Positions 17,729-25,678 are shown, counted from the first letter of the stretch. The stretch is DNA of 64,000 nucleotides from Thermotoga sp. Mc24 (GCF_000784835.1 NZ_JSFH01000009.1:248001-312000); one strand, 5' to 3'. The notes: generated from the sequence alone by a model not told the origin. Numbers and translations: made by a program.

Positions 17729-19163
17729 TCTGATTTTTTTCGATCGTCTGGAGGATGGGGAAGGGCCACACACCAAGAAAGAAACTGATGAGAACAAGAA
17801 GAACCATGGGTGTCAGCATCACAGCGGGGGCCTCTTTAACGTCCCTGTACTTTCTAGGAAGCTGTCCCAGAAACACCCCTGCGAGTGGCCTGAAGACATA
17901 AAGGAAAGATCCTATCGATCCAAAGAAAGTCAAGAAAGCTGTTATGAACATACCTTTCCTGACCAGTGCCTGATAGATCATCCACTTCGATATGAAACCG
18001 CTCATTGGAGGAATTCCGGCAAGAGAGATGATGGAAAAGAGATAAGCGAGGAAAGTAACAGGCATTTTGTGGATCAGACCACCCATTTCGCTGATCTTCT
18101 GTGTCTTTGTTCTGTAGATGACCGCAGCGAAAGCCATGAATATAACCGCAGAGGCAACGGCGTGGTTGAAAATATGAAACATTCCTCCTTCGAAACCCAG
18201 TGGATCCATGGTGCCGATTCCTATCAGGATGTATCCTCCGTTCGCAACCGAGGAATAAGCCATGAGAATCTTCATATCATCCTGCTTTATCGCCATGAGC
18301 GTTCCTATTACAATCGACACGTTTCCAAGAACGATGAGAATGTAGTTTGGAAGAGGAATTCCTGAATAAACGGTGGCTTCTGAGAAGACTTTCAAGGAAG
18401 GTATAACGGAGAGAACGAGTAAAAAGATGTAGTTTCCGAGTTTGATGAACTGTCCGGAAAGTACTGAAGAAAACGCATTTGGTGCAAGACCATGAGTTTC
18501 TCTAAGCCAGATGTGTAGTGGAAATATACCACTTTTCGCTATACCAGCTGCACTCAAAAGCAAAAAAAAAACGGCTATTTTGAAACCTATCGAAGTGTCA
18601 TTGAGCATACCCTGTGCTATGCCGTGTATGCTCAGTGTTCCATACCTTTGATACGCGAGGAACGCTCCATAGATGAAAGCGTACGTTCCCACAGCGTTCA
18701 TGACCGCGTACACAACAACTGCTCTTCGCGCTCCTTTCTTCTCCATGGGAACGATCAGTAGTGAAGAGAGGACTGCTACTTCCCAGAAGATGTAAAGTGC
18801 GATGAGGTCAGCAGCCATGAAAACACCGAGTGATCCCGCCGTTACCATGAGCAGGAACATATTGTAGCTTGCCCGATACTTTTGAGTCTCGAGCCACTTC
18901 GTAGAAAAGAGCATCACAGATACAATCACCAGAAGACTGACAAAAGAGAAATAAAAAGATACGTTTGTCCATTCGAACTGGATATTTAAACCGAACAGAT
19001 CCAACTTCTCAAAAGTGCTCACCTTCAATGTGAAGATGTACAGAATGGTGAAAAGCCCTGCCAGAAAATTCAGAAACGCTCCTGTTTTCAAGCTTATCTT
19101 CGAGACGAAGTAGATGAAAACGGAAAGTGTGAGGAGAACTAATGGTAGAAGACCCATTGCCAC
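17691..19163 (-). CDS. MbxH'/NuoL-like antiporter subunit (truncated at an A7 tract)
   Basis: Proton/sodium-translocating antiporter-like subunit (NuoL/M/N, MrpD family) with about 14 hydrophobic segments. The core motif has charged membrane residues (ALYIFWEVAVLSSLLI; AKSGIFPLHIWLRETHGLAP; ILMAYSSVANGGYI). GTG 19163 has GGGAGGG 7 bases upstream and follows the previous stop by 1 base. After ...WPFPILQTIEK the frame runs past an A7 run into NQSGFECHAFLQNI and stops, while the expected C-terminal lateral helix lies in another frame at 17279-17728. The combined span is 3n+1, so loss of one A would restore a full-length gene. Confidence 0.85.
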   Translation of the reverse strand: MAMGLLPLVLLTLSVFIYFVSKISLKTGAFLNFLAGLFTILYIFTLKVSTFEKLDLFGLNIQFEWTNVSFYFSFVSLLVIVSVMLFSTKWLETQKYRASYNMFLLMVTAGSLGVFMAADLIALYIFWEVAVLSSLLIVPMEKKGARRAVVVYAVMNAVGTYAFIYGAFLAYQRYGTLSIHGIAQGMLNDTSIGFKIAVFFLLLSAAGIAKSGIFPLHIWLRETHGLAPNAFSSVLSGQFIKLGNYIFLLVLSVIPSLKVFSEATVYSGIPLPNYILIVLGNVSIVIGTLMAIKQDDMKILMAYSSVANGGYILIGIGTMDPLGFEGGMFHIFNHAVASAVIFMAFAAVIYRTKTQKISEMGGLIHKMPVTFLAYLFSIISLAGIPPMSGFISKWMIYQALVRKGMFITAFLTFFGSIGSFLYVFRPLAGVFLGQLPRKYRDVKEAPAVMLTPMVLLVLISFFLGVWPFPILQTIEKNQSGFECHAFLQNI

Positions 19164-19164
19164 G

Positions 19165-20565
19165 TCACATCCCTCCCTTCACCGCAGAAAAGACACCACT
19201 CACATAGCTTCCTGTATCCAGAAGGGCTTTTGCCATCTTTTGTGTTCCTTCAAGAAACATATCAGGGTCCAGAAAGACGACAACTAGAAGGATCGCAAGG
19301 GCAAAGGAGAACAACTCGATCGTGAGAGGTACTTTCGATTTTTCCCCAACGGTTTCTTCTTCGAACCAGAGTTTCACGTTCCATCTGATCACATATCCAA
19401 CCTCGATGACCGTTGTGATGAGAAGCACAGCCGGAAACAGGAAATCTTTCTCTGAGAAAGCTTCCATAATCATTCTGATTTTGCTCTGAAAGCCTGCGAA
19501 CATCGGAAATCCCACCAGAGAAAACGTGGCCATGCTGAAAGAAATTCCAATCAATTTGTGTTTTCTGAAAACTCCATTCAGATCTCTGTATCTGTGAATC
19601 AGAAAACCTGCCACGAGAAAGATCACGAACTTTGCTATAACATCGTTCGTGAGATGAAAATACGCAAGATTCAAGGCATTTTCCGTTCCCTTAGATATCA
19701 TCGCAGTCACAACTCCGGTTTGCGCGACGCTCGAATAAGCGAAAGCCCTCAACAGTCTGGACTCTCTGAGTGCCGCCATCCCACCGGTCAGGATCGTAAC
19801 GAGGGAGAGGACGTACAGAGTGTTCAATCCACTGCCGTGAAATACCGTTCCAAAGAGTCTTCCGAGCATGTAAAGAACAGCGAACGAAACGGCCGTTCCG
19901 AGAACGATTGAAGAGATCTCGTTTCCACCGTAAACTCCAGGGACCCATCCGTTCAGCGGGAACAGTTTCGCCTCAACTCCAAGACCGATCGTGTAAAGCA
20001 TAGTCACCGCAAGTAGAGAGCTTCCAGAAAGTCCCACCATCGCGATGTGAGCCATATTCAAACTTCCCACAGCGCTGTAAGCAAAGATCGTCGCCAGAAG
20101 ATAGAACGATCCACCAACACCGCCGAGTATCAGGTATTTGTAAGCGTTGTAGAAGTTTTCTCTCTTCGCAGCTATCGTGACCGCTGTTATCGTGATTATT
20201 TCCATGAGGACGAACGAGTTGAAGAGATCTCCCATCAGAACGAATCCATTCGTGGCCCCTAGAAGGAGCATGAGAGAGGTTTCGTATCCTTTCTTTGTTT
20301 CCACTGGCAGAAACGAAACCATTAAAAAGATGAGGTTCACAATCAGAACAGCGTAAAAACTAGCATCGTCCAGAACGAGGTTTATACCAAACGGCGGTTT
20401 CCAGTTTCCCAAGGCATGAATCTCCACGACGCCCGGAAACCACTCGCTGAGAACTACGATCACGTTGAACAGAGTCACCAGCGAGAACAGAACCCCCAAC
20501 GTCTTTTTCCAGAAGAGCGAGATGAAGGCCGTGAGGAGTGGTACAGCCACGAGCAGACTTATCAT
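19165..20565 (-). CDS. mbxH: MbxH/MrpD-like antiporter subunit
   Basis: 466 residues, about 14 membrane segments and the NuoN/MrpD pattern. Acidic and lysine residues within helices are visible in LFNSFVLMEIITITAVT, VEAKLFPLNGWVPGVYGG and LLRAFAYSSVAQTGVV. It is the ion channel of the Mrp-like module, coupled to electron transfer by the NuoH-like subunit. ATG 20565 follows GGGAGTG and overlaps the upstream stop by 4 bases. The frame is intact. Confidence 0.9.
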   Translation of the reverse strand: MISLLVAVPLLTAFISLFWKKTLGVLFSLVTLFNVIVVLSEWFPGVVEIHALGNWKPPFGINLVLDDASFYAVLIVNLIFLMVSFLPVETKKGYETSLMLLLGATNGFVLMGDLFNSFVLMEIITITAVTIAAKRENFYNAYKYLILGGVGGSFYLLATIFAYSAVGSLNMAHIAMVGLSGSSLLAVTMLYTIGLGVEAKLFPLNGWVPGVYGGNEISSIVLGTAVSFAVLYMLGRLFGTVFHGSGLNTLYVLSLVTILTGGMAALRESRLLRAFAYSSVAQTGVVTAMISKGTENALNLAYFHLTNDVIAKFVIFLVAGFLIHRYRDLNGVFRKHKLIGISFSMATFSLVGFPMFAGFQSKIRMIMEAFSEKDFLFPAVLLITTVIEVGYVIRWNVKLWFEEETVGEKSKVPLTIELFSFALAILLVVVFLDPDMFLEGTQKMAKALLDTGSYVSGVFSAVKGGM

Positions 20566-20900
20566 TCTTTCACTCCCTTCATCTCTTCGAGATCAAGTGA
20601 GGAGTGTCTTTCTTTGATCCGAACGAGAAGAGAAGCTCCGAGTGCCAGCACACCAACACCTATGACGATCGCTGTGAGAACGAGAGCTTGTGGTAGAGGG
20701 TCAACGAAGTTCAGCGAGAAGTTTGTGACTTTATCCGTGTATATGGGAGCGTTTCCTTCCTTGTAACCAAGCGCTATTACGAACAGGTTAACAGCCGTAT
20801 CGATAATTGTGAGTGAGACAAGATGTTTGAAGAGATTCTTCTGCGTAAGCAAGCCGTAAATTCCTATTCCCACGAGAAGAATGGATATCACGTAGATCAT
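20562..20900 (-). CDS. mbxG: MbxG/MrpC (NuoK-like) subunit
   Basis: 112 residues with three hydrophobic helices, typical of MrpC/NuoK. The motif DPLPQALVLTAIVIGVGVLAL is the MrpC signature helix. It overlaps the next gene by 4 bases and is part of the Mrp-type membrane arm. Confidence 0.9.
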   Translation of the reverse strand: MIYVISILLVGIGIYGLLTQKNLFKHLVSLTIIDTAVNLFVIALGYKEGNAPIYTDKVTNFSLNFVDPLPQALVLTAIVIGVGVLALGASLLVRIKERHSSLDLEEMKGVKE

Positions 20901-20906
20901 CTCGTA

Positions 20907-21500
20907 TCACTCTCCCTCTCGGTGTATCTCTGATATGACTCCGGAGAGTTCCGAGCCGACTTTGAGACCGATGATGATGTAAACAACGGGAACTACACCG
21001 GCACTGAAGAGATCTCCTACTCTTCCTGTAGACAGAAAGTTGTAAAGGAAAGCACCGCCGGTGATCAGACCAATCAATCCCACAAGAACGTAGAGAGCAC
21101 CCATCAATCCTTCGAGGAGCTTTGCTCTTCCTTCGTTCAATGTGAATTCTTCGTTTGAGAGATATAAAAGCAGAATCGCTGCGGCTATGACGGTACCTCC
21201 GGGAAATCCGCCAGCAGGTGAGAGATGGCCGTGAACAAACATGTAAACACCGAACATCAGGATCAAAGGCAAAAGGATGCCTGTACTCACCTTGAGAATG
21301 AGATTTGGCTCTCTTCCGTATTTCATCCTCCTGCTTCCTCGAAGGATCGTTCCCACACCGATTGCAGCAGCAAGAAGCATAGTCACTTCTCCCAAAGTGT
21401 CGAAAGATCTGTAGTTGACAACGATCGACGTCACCACGTTGACACTTCCATCTTCTAAGTTCGATTCGCCGTATATTCTTCTTTCAGAAGGTACCTGCAA
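20907..21500 (-). CDS. mbxF: MbxF (MrpA-C-terminal/MrpB-like) subunit, N-terminus lost behind an in-frame stop
   Basis: The core reads VNVVTSIVVNYRSFDTLGE (the MbhE/MrpA C-terminal type motif) fused to an MrpB-type domain (FVHGHLSPAGGFPGGTVIAA). The listed start, TTG 21500, is only the first possible start after an in-frame TGA at 21515-21513. The same frame continues upstream to ATG 21671 with a membrane helix, so the ancestral gene probably ran 21671 to 20907. The Shine-Dalgarno before TTG 21500 is weak (AAAGGA, short spacing). Confidence 0.8.
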   Translation of the reverse strand: MQVPSERRIYGESNLEDGSVNVVTSIVVNYRSFDTLGEVTMLLAAAIGVGTILRGSRRMKYGREPNLILKVSTGILLPLILMFGVYMFVHGHLSPAGGFPGGTVIAAAILLLYLSNEEFTLNEGRAKLLEGLMGALYVLVGLIGLITGGAFLYNFLSTGRVGDLFSAGVVPVVYIIIGLKVGSELSGVISEIHREGE

Positions 21501-21512
21501 GTTTCCTTTGAT

Positions 21513-21671
21513 TCATTTTCTTGAATCAACGGTGCTTACATCCTTCGCCAGGTAATGAACGGAGACTCTTCTGGAGAGATCGATCTTTCCAAATGGTTCC
21601 AAAGTGGTGATGAATGAAAGCATCACGTAGACGAACGCGACCGATATCAAAATGGCGAAAAATCTTCTCAT
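21513..21671 (-). pseudogene. N-terminal fragment of mbxF, ends at in-frame TGA
   Basis: 52 codons from ATG 21671, which overlaps the mbxD stop (ATGA). The fragment is MRRFFAILISVAFVYVML (one membrane helix), then a hydrophilic stretch SRRVSVHYLAKDVSTVDSRK and TGA. It is in the same frame as the following MbxF ORF, with only a 4-codon gap between the TGA and TTG 21500. MbhE-type proteins usually have this helix joined to the VNVVTxIVxxYRxFDTLGE motif, so this looks like the detached start of mbxF rather than a separate small gene. A natural split cannot be ruled out. Confidence 0.65.
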
Positions 21672-21910
21672 TTTTCATCATCCTTTCCCGTTTTGAAGAG
21701 TGTGATGAGAAGGACAGCCGTTGTGAGACCCGCGCCAACCGAAGCTTCCGTTATGGCAACATCTGGAGCTTTCATGATGATGAAGAGAAACACCGAAAGA
21801 AGACTAAGCGATGAGAGTGCTATGACGCTGTCCAGAATTTTTCTCGCTTCAACCGCGAAGAAGGCAGCAATCAGCATCATTCCTCCAGTCAGCCATATCA
21901 GCAGGTTCAT
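21668..21910 (-). CDS. mbxD: MbxD, small Mrp-type subunit
   Basis: 80 residues, three short hydrophobic segments and the motif APDVAITEASVGAGLTTAVL, characteristic of the MrpA-derived MbhD/MbxD subunit. ATG 21910 overlaps the upstream stop by 4 bases. The frame is intact. Confidence 0.88.
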   Translation of the reverse strand: MNLLIWLTGGMMLIAAFFAVEARKILDSVIALSSLSLLSVFLFIIMKAPDVAITEASVGAGLTTAVLLITLFKTGKDDEK

Positions 21911-22230
21911 CTTTCATCACCACCTTTGTATTCGTCGATAACCGTGCACTCACACGGTTTCACACCCGAAAGATAGGAAGCTCTGGCCAGCACAGAGCTT
22001 CCAACAGGATTTGTAAGGGCGATGAACGTGATGATAACGATGGCTTTCAGAAGAAATTCCGGTTTTGCGATACCGATTCCCAGTACAGTTGAGAAGGTTC
22101 CGAGAGTCGTGGCCTTGGTACCCGCCTGAAGTCTGTTGTAAACGTCAGACATTCCGAAAACACCGAGGCCTCCGAGAAAGTTAAAAAACGCCCCTATCGC
22201 TATCAGTACCTCTCCGATAACCTCGTTCAT
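21907..22230 (-). CDS. mbxC: MbxC/MrpG-like antiporter subunit
   Basis: 107 residues, three helices and the MrpG motif FGMSDVYNRLQAGTKATTLG. It is a membrane subunit of the Na+/H+ antiporter module. Overlapping ATGA junctions on both sides indicate translational coupling. The frame is intact. Confidence 0.9.
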   Translation of the reverse strand: MNEVIGEVLIAIGAFFNFLGGLGVFGMSDVYNRLQAGTKATTLGTFSTVLGIGIAKPEFLLKAIVIITFIALTNPVGSSVLARASYLSGVKPCECTVIDEYKGGDER

Positions 22231-22475
22231 TTTCTCCCCTCCAGATAACGGGATACGATGATCGTTTCCAGAAAAGAAAGAAGGGCGTAAACAAGGGCGA
22301 TATCCATATAAATCGCTCTGTCGAAAACGTAAGCAAGGAAGACTATGAGGCCTGTTAGCATAACATTCATCGTGTCGAGAGCTGCCACCCTGTCAGAGGA
22401 AGTGGGACCTATTATTACCCTGATGAATGAAAGCAGAACACCGGCTCCAACGAGAACGAAGAACAAGAGACTCAT
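22227..22475 (-). CDS. mbxB: MbxB/MrpF-like antiporter subunit
   Basis: 82 residues, three helices and the MrpF motif IIGPTSSDRVAALDTMNVM with a conserved helix-3 DIALVYALLSFLETI. It overlaps the preceding mrpE-like gene by 4 bases. The frame is intact. Confidence 0.9.
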   Translation of the reverse strand: MSLLFFVLVGAGVLLSFIRVIIGPTSSDRVAALDTMNVMLTGLIVFLAYVFDRAIYMDIALVYALLSFLETIIVSRYLEGRK

Positions 22476-22939
22476 TCGAACACCCCCTTGACGAGTCTCT
22501 TGAACTTTCCAGAAATGTGTCTTTCTTTCTCTTTAGTGGATTTCACTTCGATCCAGTGGACAAAGATCCTGTCGTCTTTCACATCCACACTGAGTGTTTC
22601 AGGAGTGAGGGTTATGCTGTTGGCAAGAAAGAGACGAGAAGCGTCTTTTTTCAGATTTGTTTTTACTTCAACAAAGCCCGGTTTGAGCGGAAGGCGTGGA
22701 TTCAAGACCCTTAAGGCAACATCGATGTTGGCTTTCACCATCTCTATGATGAAGATGGGAAGGAACATCACCACCTACCTGACGATCCTCAGAGGTAGTT
22801 TCGCATCGAATCTGATACCGTGGTACTTTCGAAAAATCAAAGACACAGCCAGAGAAACCACAATTCCTGCGAGCAGTTCCGAGTAGGAAAATCTGGTGAT
22901 CACAAGCTATAATATCAAACTTGTCAGAAAAACGCTCAC
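22472..22939 (-). pseudogene. mbxA: MbxA/MrpE-like subunit, interrupted by two in-frame TAG codons
   Basis: First gene of the Mbx operon. GTG 22939 follows a strong GAGGAGGTGTGAAGA site and opens MSVFLTSLIL, then TAG at 22909-22907 (codon 11). The frame continues LVITRFSYSELLAGIVVSL... to a second TAG at 22777-22775 (codon 55), then VVMFLPIFIIEMVKANIDVA and the diagnostic MrpE motif ANSITLTPETLSVDV. Both TAGs could come from TGG (Trp) by one G-to-A change. The part after the second stop (22774-22472) is an open 100-codon ORF but lacks the first two helices. Read through, the protein has normal MrpE length, about 155 residues. Confidence 0.85.
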
Positions 22940-22996
22940 TCTTCACACCTCCTCGGGATTGAAAGAGAAAGTTTTCACAATCACAACACAAGAGTA

Positions 22997-23025
22997 ATTC
23001 TACTCTTTCGAATCGTTAATGTAAA
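22997..23025 (-). promoter_or_regulatory. Promoter of the Mbx operon
   Basis: On the minus strand, -35 TTTACA (23025-23020), a 17-base spacer and -10 TAGAAT (23002-22997), about 60 bases before GTG 22939. The promoter looks intact although several genes it serves are broken. Confidence 0.65.
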
Positions 23026-23072
23026 CCTAATTAGTAGAAATAAAAATTAGCTTTGAAGAAAACCAAGATAAA

Positions 23073-23097
23073 AATTTAGACCGAAATAGTCTAAATT
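23073..23097. repeat. Perfect 9-bp inverted repeat
   Basis: AATTTAGAC (23073-23081) and GTCTAAATT (23089-23097) with a 7-base spacer CGAAATA. It lies about 50 bases upstream of the Mbx -35 and 98 bases upstream of the galactoside regulator -35. It could be an operator for an unidentified regulator. Confidence 0.5.
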
Positions 23098-23194
23098 ATG
23101 TAAATGAAACACAGAAATATCTATTTTCTGGTTATAAAAGGCGATCTCAAGAAATTATTTAGAAATAACATCGAAAATCTCCTCTGGATATCGT

Positions 23195-23230
23195 TTGACA
23201 TCACGGTAACTTTCACGGTAACGTTTACGT
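23195..23230 (+). promoter_or_regulatory. Promoter of the galactoside regulator with tandem operator half-sites
   Basis: -35 TTGACA at 23195-23200 is followed by TCACGGTAAC at 23201-23210 and again at 23213-23222 (exact 10-base direct repeat, 12-base period). The second copy is part of an imperfect LacI-type palindrome GGTAAC/GTTTAC at 23217-23228. The -10 is poor. The position implies autoregulation; the same half-site (TCACGGTA) recurs at 24393-24400. Confidence 0.6.
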
Positions 23231-23273
23231 AGAATAAGATTTCTGATTTTGTGATTCTGACATCTGGGGGTTT

Positions 23274-24281
23274 ATGACCGTGAAAAAAAAGTATGTGACA
23301 ATTAGGGACATTGCAGAAAGGGCAGGAGTTTCAATAAACACCGTTTCAAGGGCACTCAACAACAAACCCGACATCAGTGAAGAAACCAGAAGAAAGATAC
23401 TGAAAATTGCTCTAGAGCTCGGATACGTGAAAAATGCCACCGCTTCCTCTTTGAGGAGCAAGCGAACGAACATCGTGGGGGTCATCATAGCCGACAGTGC
23501 CAATCCGTTCTATGCGGAGGTCTTGAAGGGAATAGAAGCCGCCTCAAGAAAGTACGGCTATCAGATCATGCTCATGAACACCGAAAGAATCTACGAAAAT
23601 GAAGAGAAGGCTATAGAGGTGCTTCTCCAGAGAAGAGTCGATGGCCTTCTCATAACGCCTGTTCAAGACAGATCAGACGACATAAGAGTTTTAATTGAAA
23701 GAAAGGTTCCCTTCGTTATAGTCGGCAGACACTTCGAAGAGTTAGAAGTGGATGAGATCCACAGTGATGAGGTGAAGGGAGGGTATCTCGCAACCAGACA
23801 TCTCATAGAAAGAGGAAGAAAAAATATCCTCATGATCAGCGGGTATCTGTTCAAATCAGCTGCCTACATGCGACTTGAAGGATATAGAAAGGCCCTGAAA
23901 GAGTACGGAATTCCATTCAGAGAAGAAATGATCATTGAAACAGACATCGATATAGAGAGTGGATATCAAGCGATGCGGGAAGCCATTAAAAAGGGACTTG
24001 AGTTTGATGCGGTCTTCTGCTATAACGACTTACTCGCTTTCGGTGCAATGAAGGCCTTGAAAGAGCGTGGGTATCGTATACCGGAAGATGTTGCTGTTGT
24101 TGGCTATGATGATATTGTTTATTCTTCTTTTGTCTGTCCATCTCTGACAACGGTGAGGATAAAGAAGTTCGAAATGGGTTTTGAAGCGTTTAGAATGCTT
24201 CTTCAAAGATTGAAAGGACGAAGAAAGAAAAGAAAACGAGTAATCTTGGACGTGGAGCTTGTTGTGAGGGAAAGTAGTTAG
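23274..24281 (+). CDS. galR: LacI-family regulator of the galactoside operon
   Basis: 335 residues. The LacI-type HTH (IRDIAERAGVSINTVSRALNN) and hinge (NATASSLRSKRTN) are followed by a sugar-binding domain ending in VVGYDDIVYSSFVCPSLTTVR. The start is ATG 23274 after GGGGG. Operator-like sites sharing TCACGGTA lie before this gene and before the transporter gene, both overlapping promoters. Placed at the head of the galactose genes, it is the probable repressor, corresponding to T. maritima TM1200 (GalR, from memory). Confidence 0.85.
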   Translation: MTVKKKYVTIRDIAERAGVSINTVSRALNNKPDISEETRRKILKIALELGYVKNATASSLRSKRTNIVGVIIADSANPFYAEVLKGIEAASRKYGYQIMLMNTERIYENEEKAIEVLLQRRVDGLLITPVQDRSDDIRVLIERKVPFVIVGRHFEELEVDEIHSDEVKGGYLATRHLIERGRKNILMISGYLFKSAAYMRLEGYRKALKEYGIPFREEMIIETDIDIESGYQAMREAIKKGLEFDAVFCYNDLLAFGAMKALKERGYRIPEDVAVVGYDDIVYSSFVCPSLTTVRIKKFEMGFEAFRMLLQRLKGRRKKRKRVILDVELVVRESS

Positions 24282-24374
24282 TCTTTTTTGATGATTTCAG
24301 GTGATTATTTCGAATTAGAAGGATTTATTTGTGACTAATTTTTTCTTTCTCCTTTCTTCAACCTTTTCTTATTC

Positions 24375-24404
24375 TTGACTTTACGTGAACGTTCACGGTA
24401 TCAT
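24375..24404 (+). promoter_or_regulatory. Promoter of the galactoside operon with a LacI-type operator in the spacer
   Basis: -35 TTGACT (24375-24380) and -10 TATCAT (24399-24404), 18 bases apart. The spacer contains a perfect 14-base palindrome CGTGAACGTTCACG (24384-24397), a classic LacI/GalR operator with a central CG. Binding there would exclude RNA polymerase. Confidence 0.8.
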
Positions 24405-24446
24405 TCAAGTGGCAAAGCCAGATACTCTGTTGGGGAGGGTGGTACT

Positions 24447-25673
24447 ATGAAATTCAGGTTTTTCCTTGTAACACTTCTTGTAGTTTTGAGTGTTTTCGTA
24501 CTGGCCAAAGAAAAGATTGTAGTGAACTCCTACATTTCAGACCCAGCTCCGAGAATAGTCTTTGCCGAACTCGTTAAGATGTTCGAAGAGAAGCACCCTG
24601 AGTATGATGTGGTTGTCAACACGTTCCCACACGAGGACTTCAAAACACTCCTCAGAACCTGGTTGAATTCAGACGAAGCCCCAGATGTTGTTACATGGTT
24701 TGCAGGAGAAAGAATGAGGTACTTCGCCAGCAAAGGATTGCTCGAATCAATGGATAACATCTTCGCTCCTCAGACTTTCGAAGATTACTTCCCTGCATCT
24801 TTCAGAAGCGCATGTGAATATGATGGAAAAATCTATTTCATTCCTCAGAGTTGGTACTGGTGGGGAGTGTACTACAGGAAGTCTGTTTTTGAAAAATACG
24901 GAATAACACCACCAAGAACATGGGACGAATTCTTGAAGGTTTGTGAAACACTCAAAGAGAATGGGATCACTCCAATAACCATTGGAACAAAGTATCTCTG
25001 GCCTGCAGCAGGATGGTTCGATTATCTTGATCTCAGAGTGAATGGCCTCGATTTCCATTTGAAACTCACGGCCGGTGAGATTCCTTACACCGATTCCAGA
25101 GTCAAAAAGGTGTTCGAGTACTGGAAACAACTCGTTGAAAAAGGTTATTTCCTAGAAAATCACTCTTCATACACGTGGCAGGAGGCGGCAGCTTTCCTCT
25201 TCAGAGGGGAAGCAGGAATGTATCTCATCGGTCAATTCATAAAAGACGTTGCACCAGCTTCTGTGAAAGATGATCTCGATTTCTTCAGATTCCCGGTTAT
25301 AAACCCCGAAATCGGTCTGTACGAAGAAACGCCAATAGATGGATTCATGATACCGGCAAAAGCCAAAAACAAAGAAGGAGCGAAGGTGTTCCTCAGATTC
25401 ATTTCTGAAAAGGATATTCAAGAGTACTTCGCAGCAAAACTTGGAAGACTTGCAGCGAACAAGAACGCAAAACCAGCTGATGAACATGCTGCGAAGGGAC
25501 TGAAGATGATCCTCGAGTCAAATGGAGTAGCTCAGTTCTACGACAGGGACACGAACCCGGAAATGGCAACAGCTGGCATGAACGGTTTTGTCGAGTTCAT
25601 GATCTATCCTGAAAAGCTCGACCAGATCTTGGAAAATCTCGAGAAAGAAAGACAGAGAATATTCGGAAAATAA
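24447..25673 (+). CDS. Sugar-binding protein of a MalE-type ABC transporter (SBP family 1)
   Basis: 408-residue periplasmic receptor with signal peptide MKFRFFLVTLLVVLSVFVLA. The SBP_bac_1 fold is seen from SYISDPAPRIVFAELVKMFEEKHPEYDVVV, the mid motif WYWWGVYYRKSVFEKYGITPP and the C-terminal AKNKEGAKVFLRFI. ATG 24447 follows GGGAGGG; the longer TTG-initiated frame from 24375 starts in the promoter. Its place in the galactose operon suggests galactosides such as lactose or galactooligosaccharides, though the ligand cannot be read. It belongs to a different family from the dipeptide-type transporter whose ATPase remnant lies downstream. Confidence 0.88.
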   Translation: MKFRFFLVTLLVVLSVFVLAKEKIVVNSYISDPAPRIVFAELVKMFEEKHPEYDVVVNTFPHEDFKTLLRTWLNSDEAPDVVTWFAGERMRYFASKGLLESMDNIFAPQTFEDYFPASFRSACEYDGKIYFIPQSWYWWGVYYRKSVFEKYGITPPRTWDEFLKVCETLKENGITPITIGTKYLWPAAGWFDYLDLRVNGLDFHLKLTAGEIPYTDSRVKKVFEYWKQLVEKGYFLENHSSYTWQEAAAFLFRGEAGMYLIGQFIKDVAPASVKDDLDFFRFPVINPEIGLYEETPIDGFMIPAKAKNKEGAKVFLRFISEKDIQEYFAAKLGRLAANKNAKPADEHAAKGLKMILESNGVAQFYDRDTNPEMATAGMNGFVEFMIYPEKLDQILENLEKERQRIFGK

Positions 25674-25678
25674 CCTTG

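Larger units (their letters stand above)
22940..23273. other. 334-base divergent intergenic region
   Basis: AT-rich region between the Mbx operon and the galactoside regulator, with no credible ORF. It holds the Mbx promoter (22997-23025), a 9-bp inverted repeat (23073-23097) and the regulator promoter with its half-site repeats (23195-23230). Nothing else was recognised. Confidence 0.7.

Noticed and set aside
22668-22991. 107-codon minus-strand frame rich in Cys
   Set aside because: It is an out-of-frame reading of the broken mbxA gene; the MrpE sequence is clear in the adjacent frame despite two TAGs.
23041-23070. Possible small RNA in the divergent intergenic region
   Set aside because: AT-rich sequence without a terminator-like stem or its own promoter; nothing specific supports an RNA gene.
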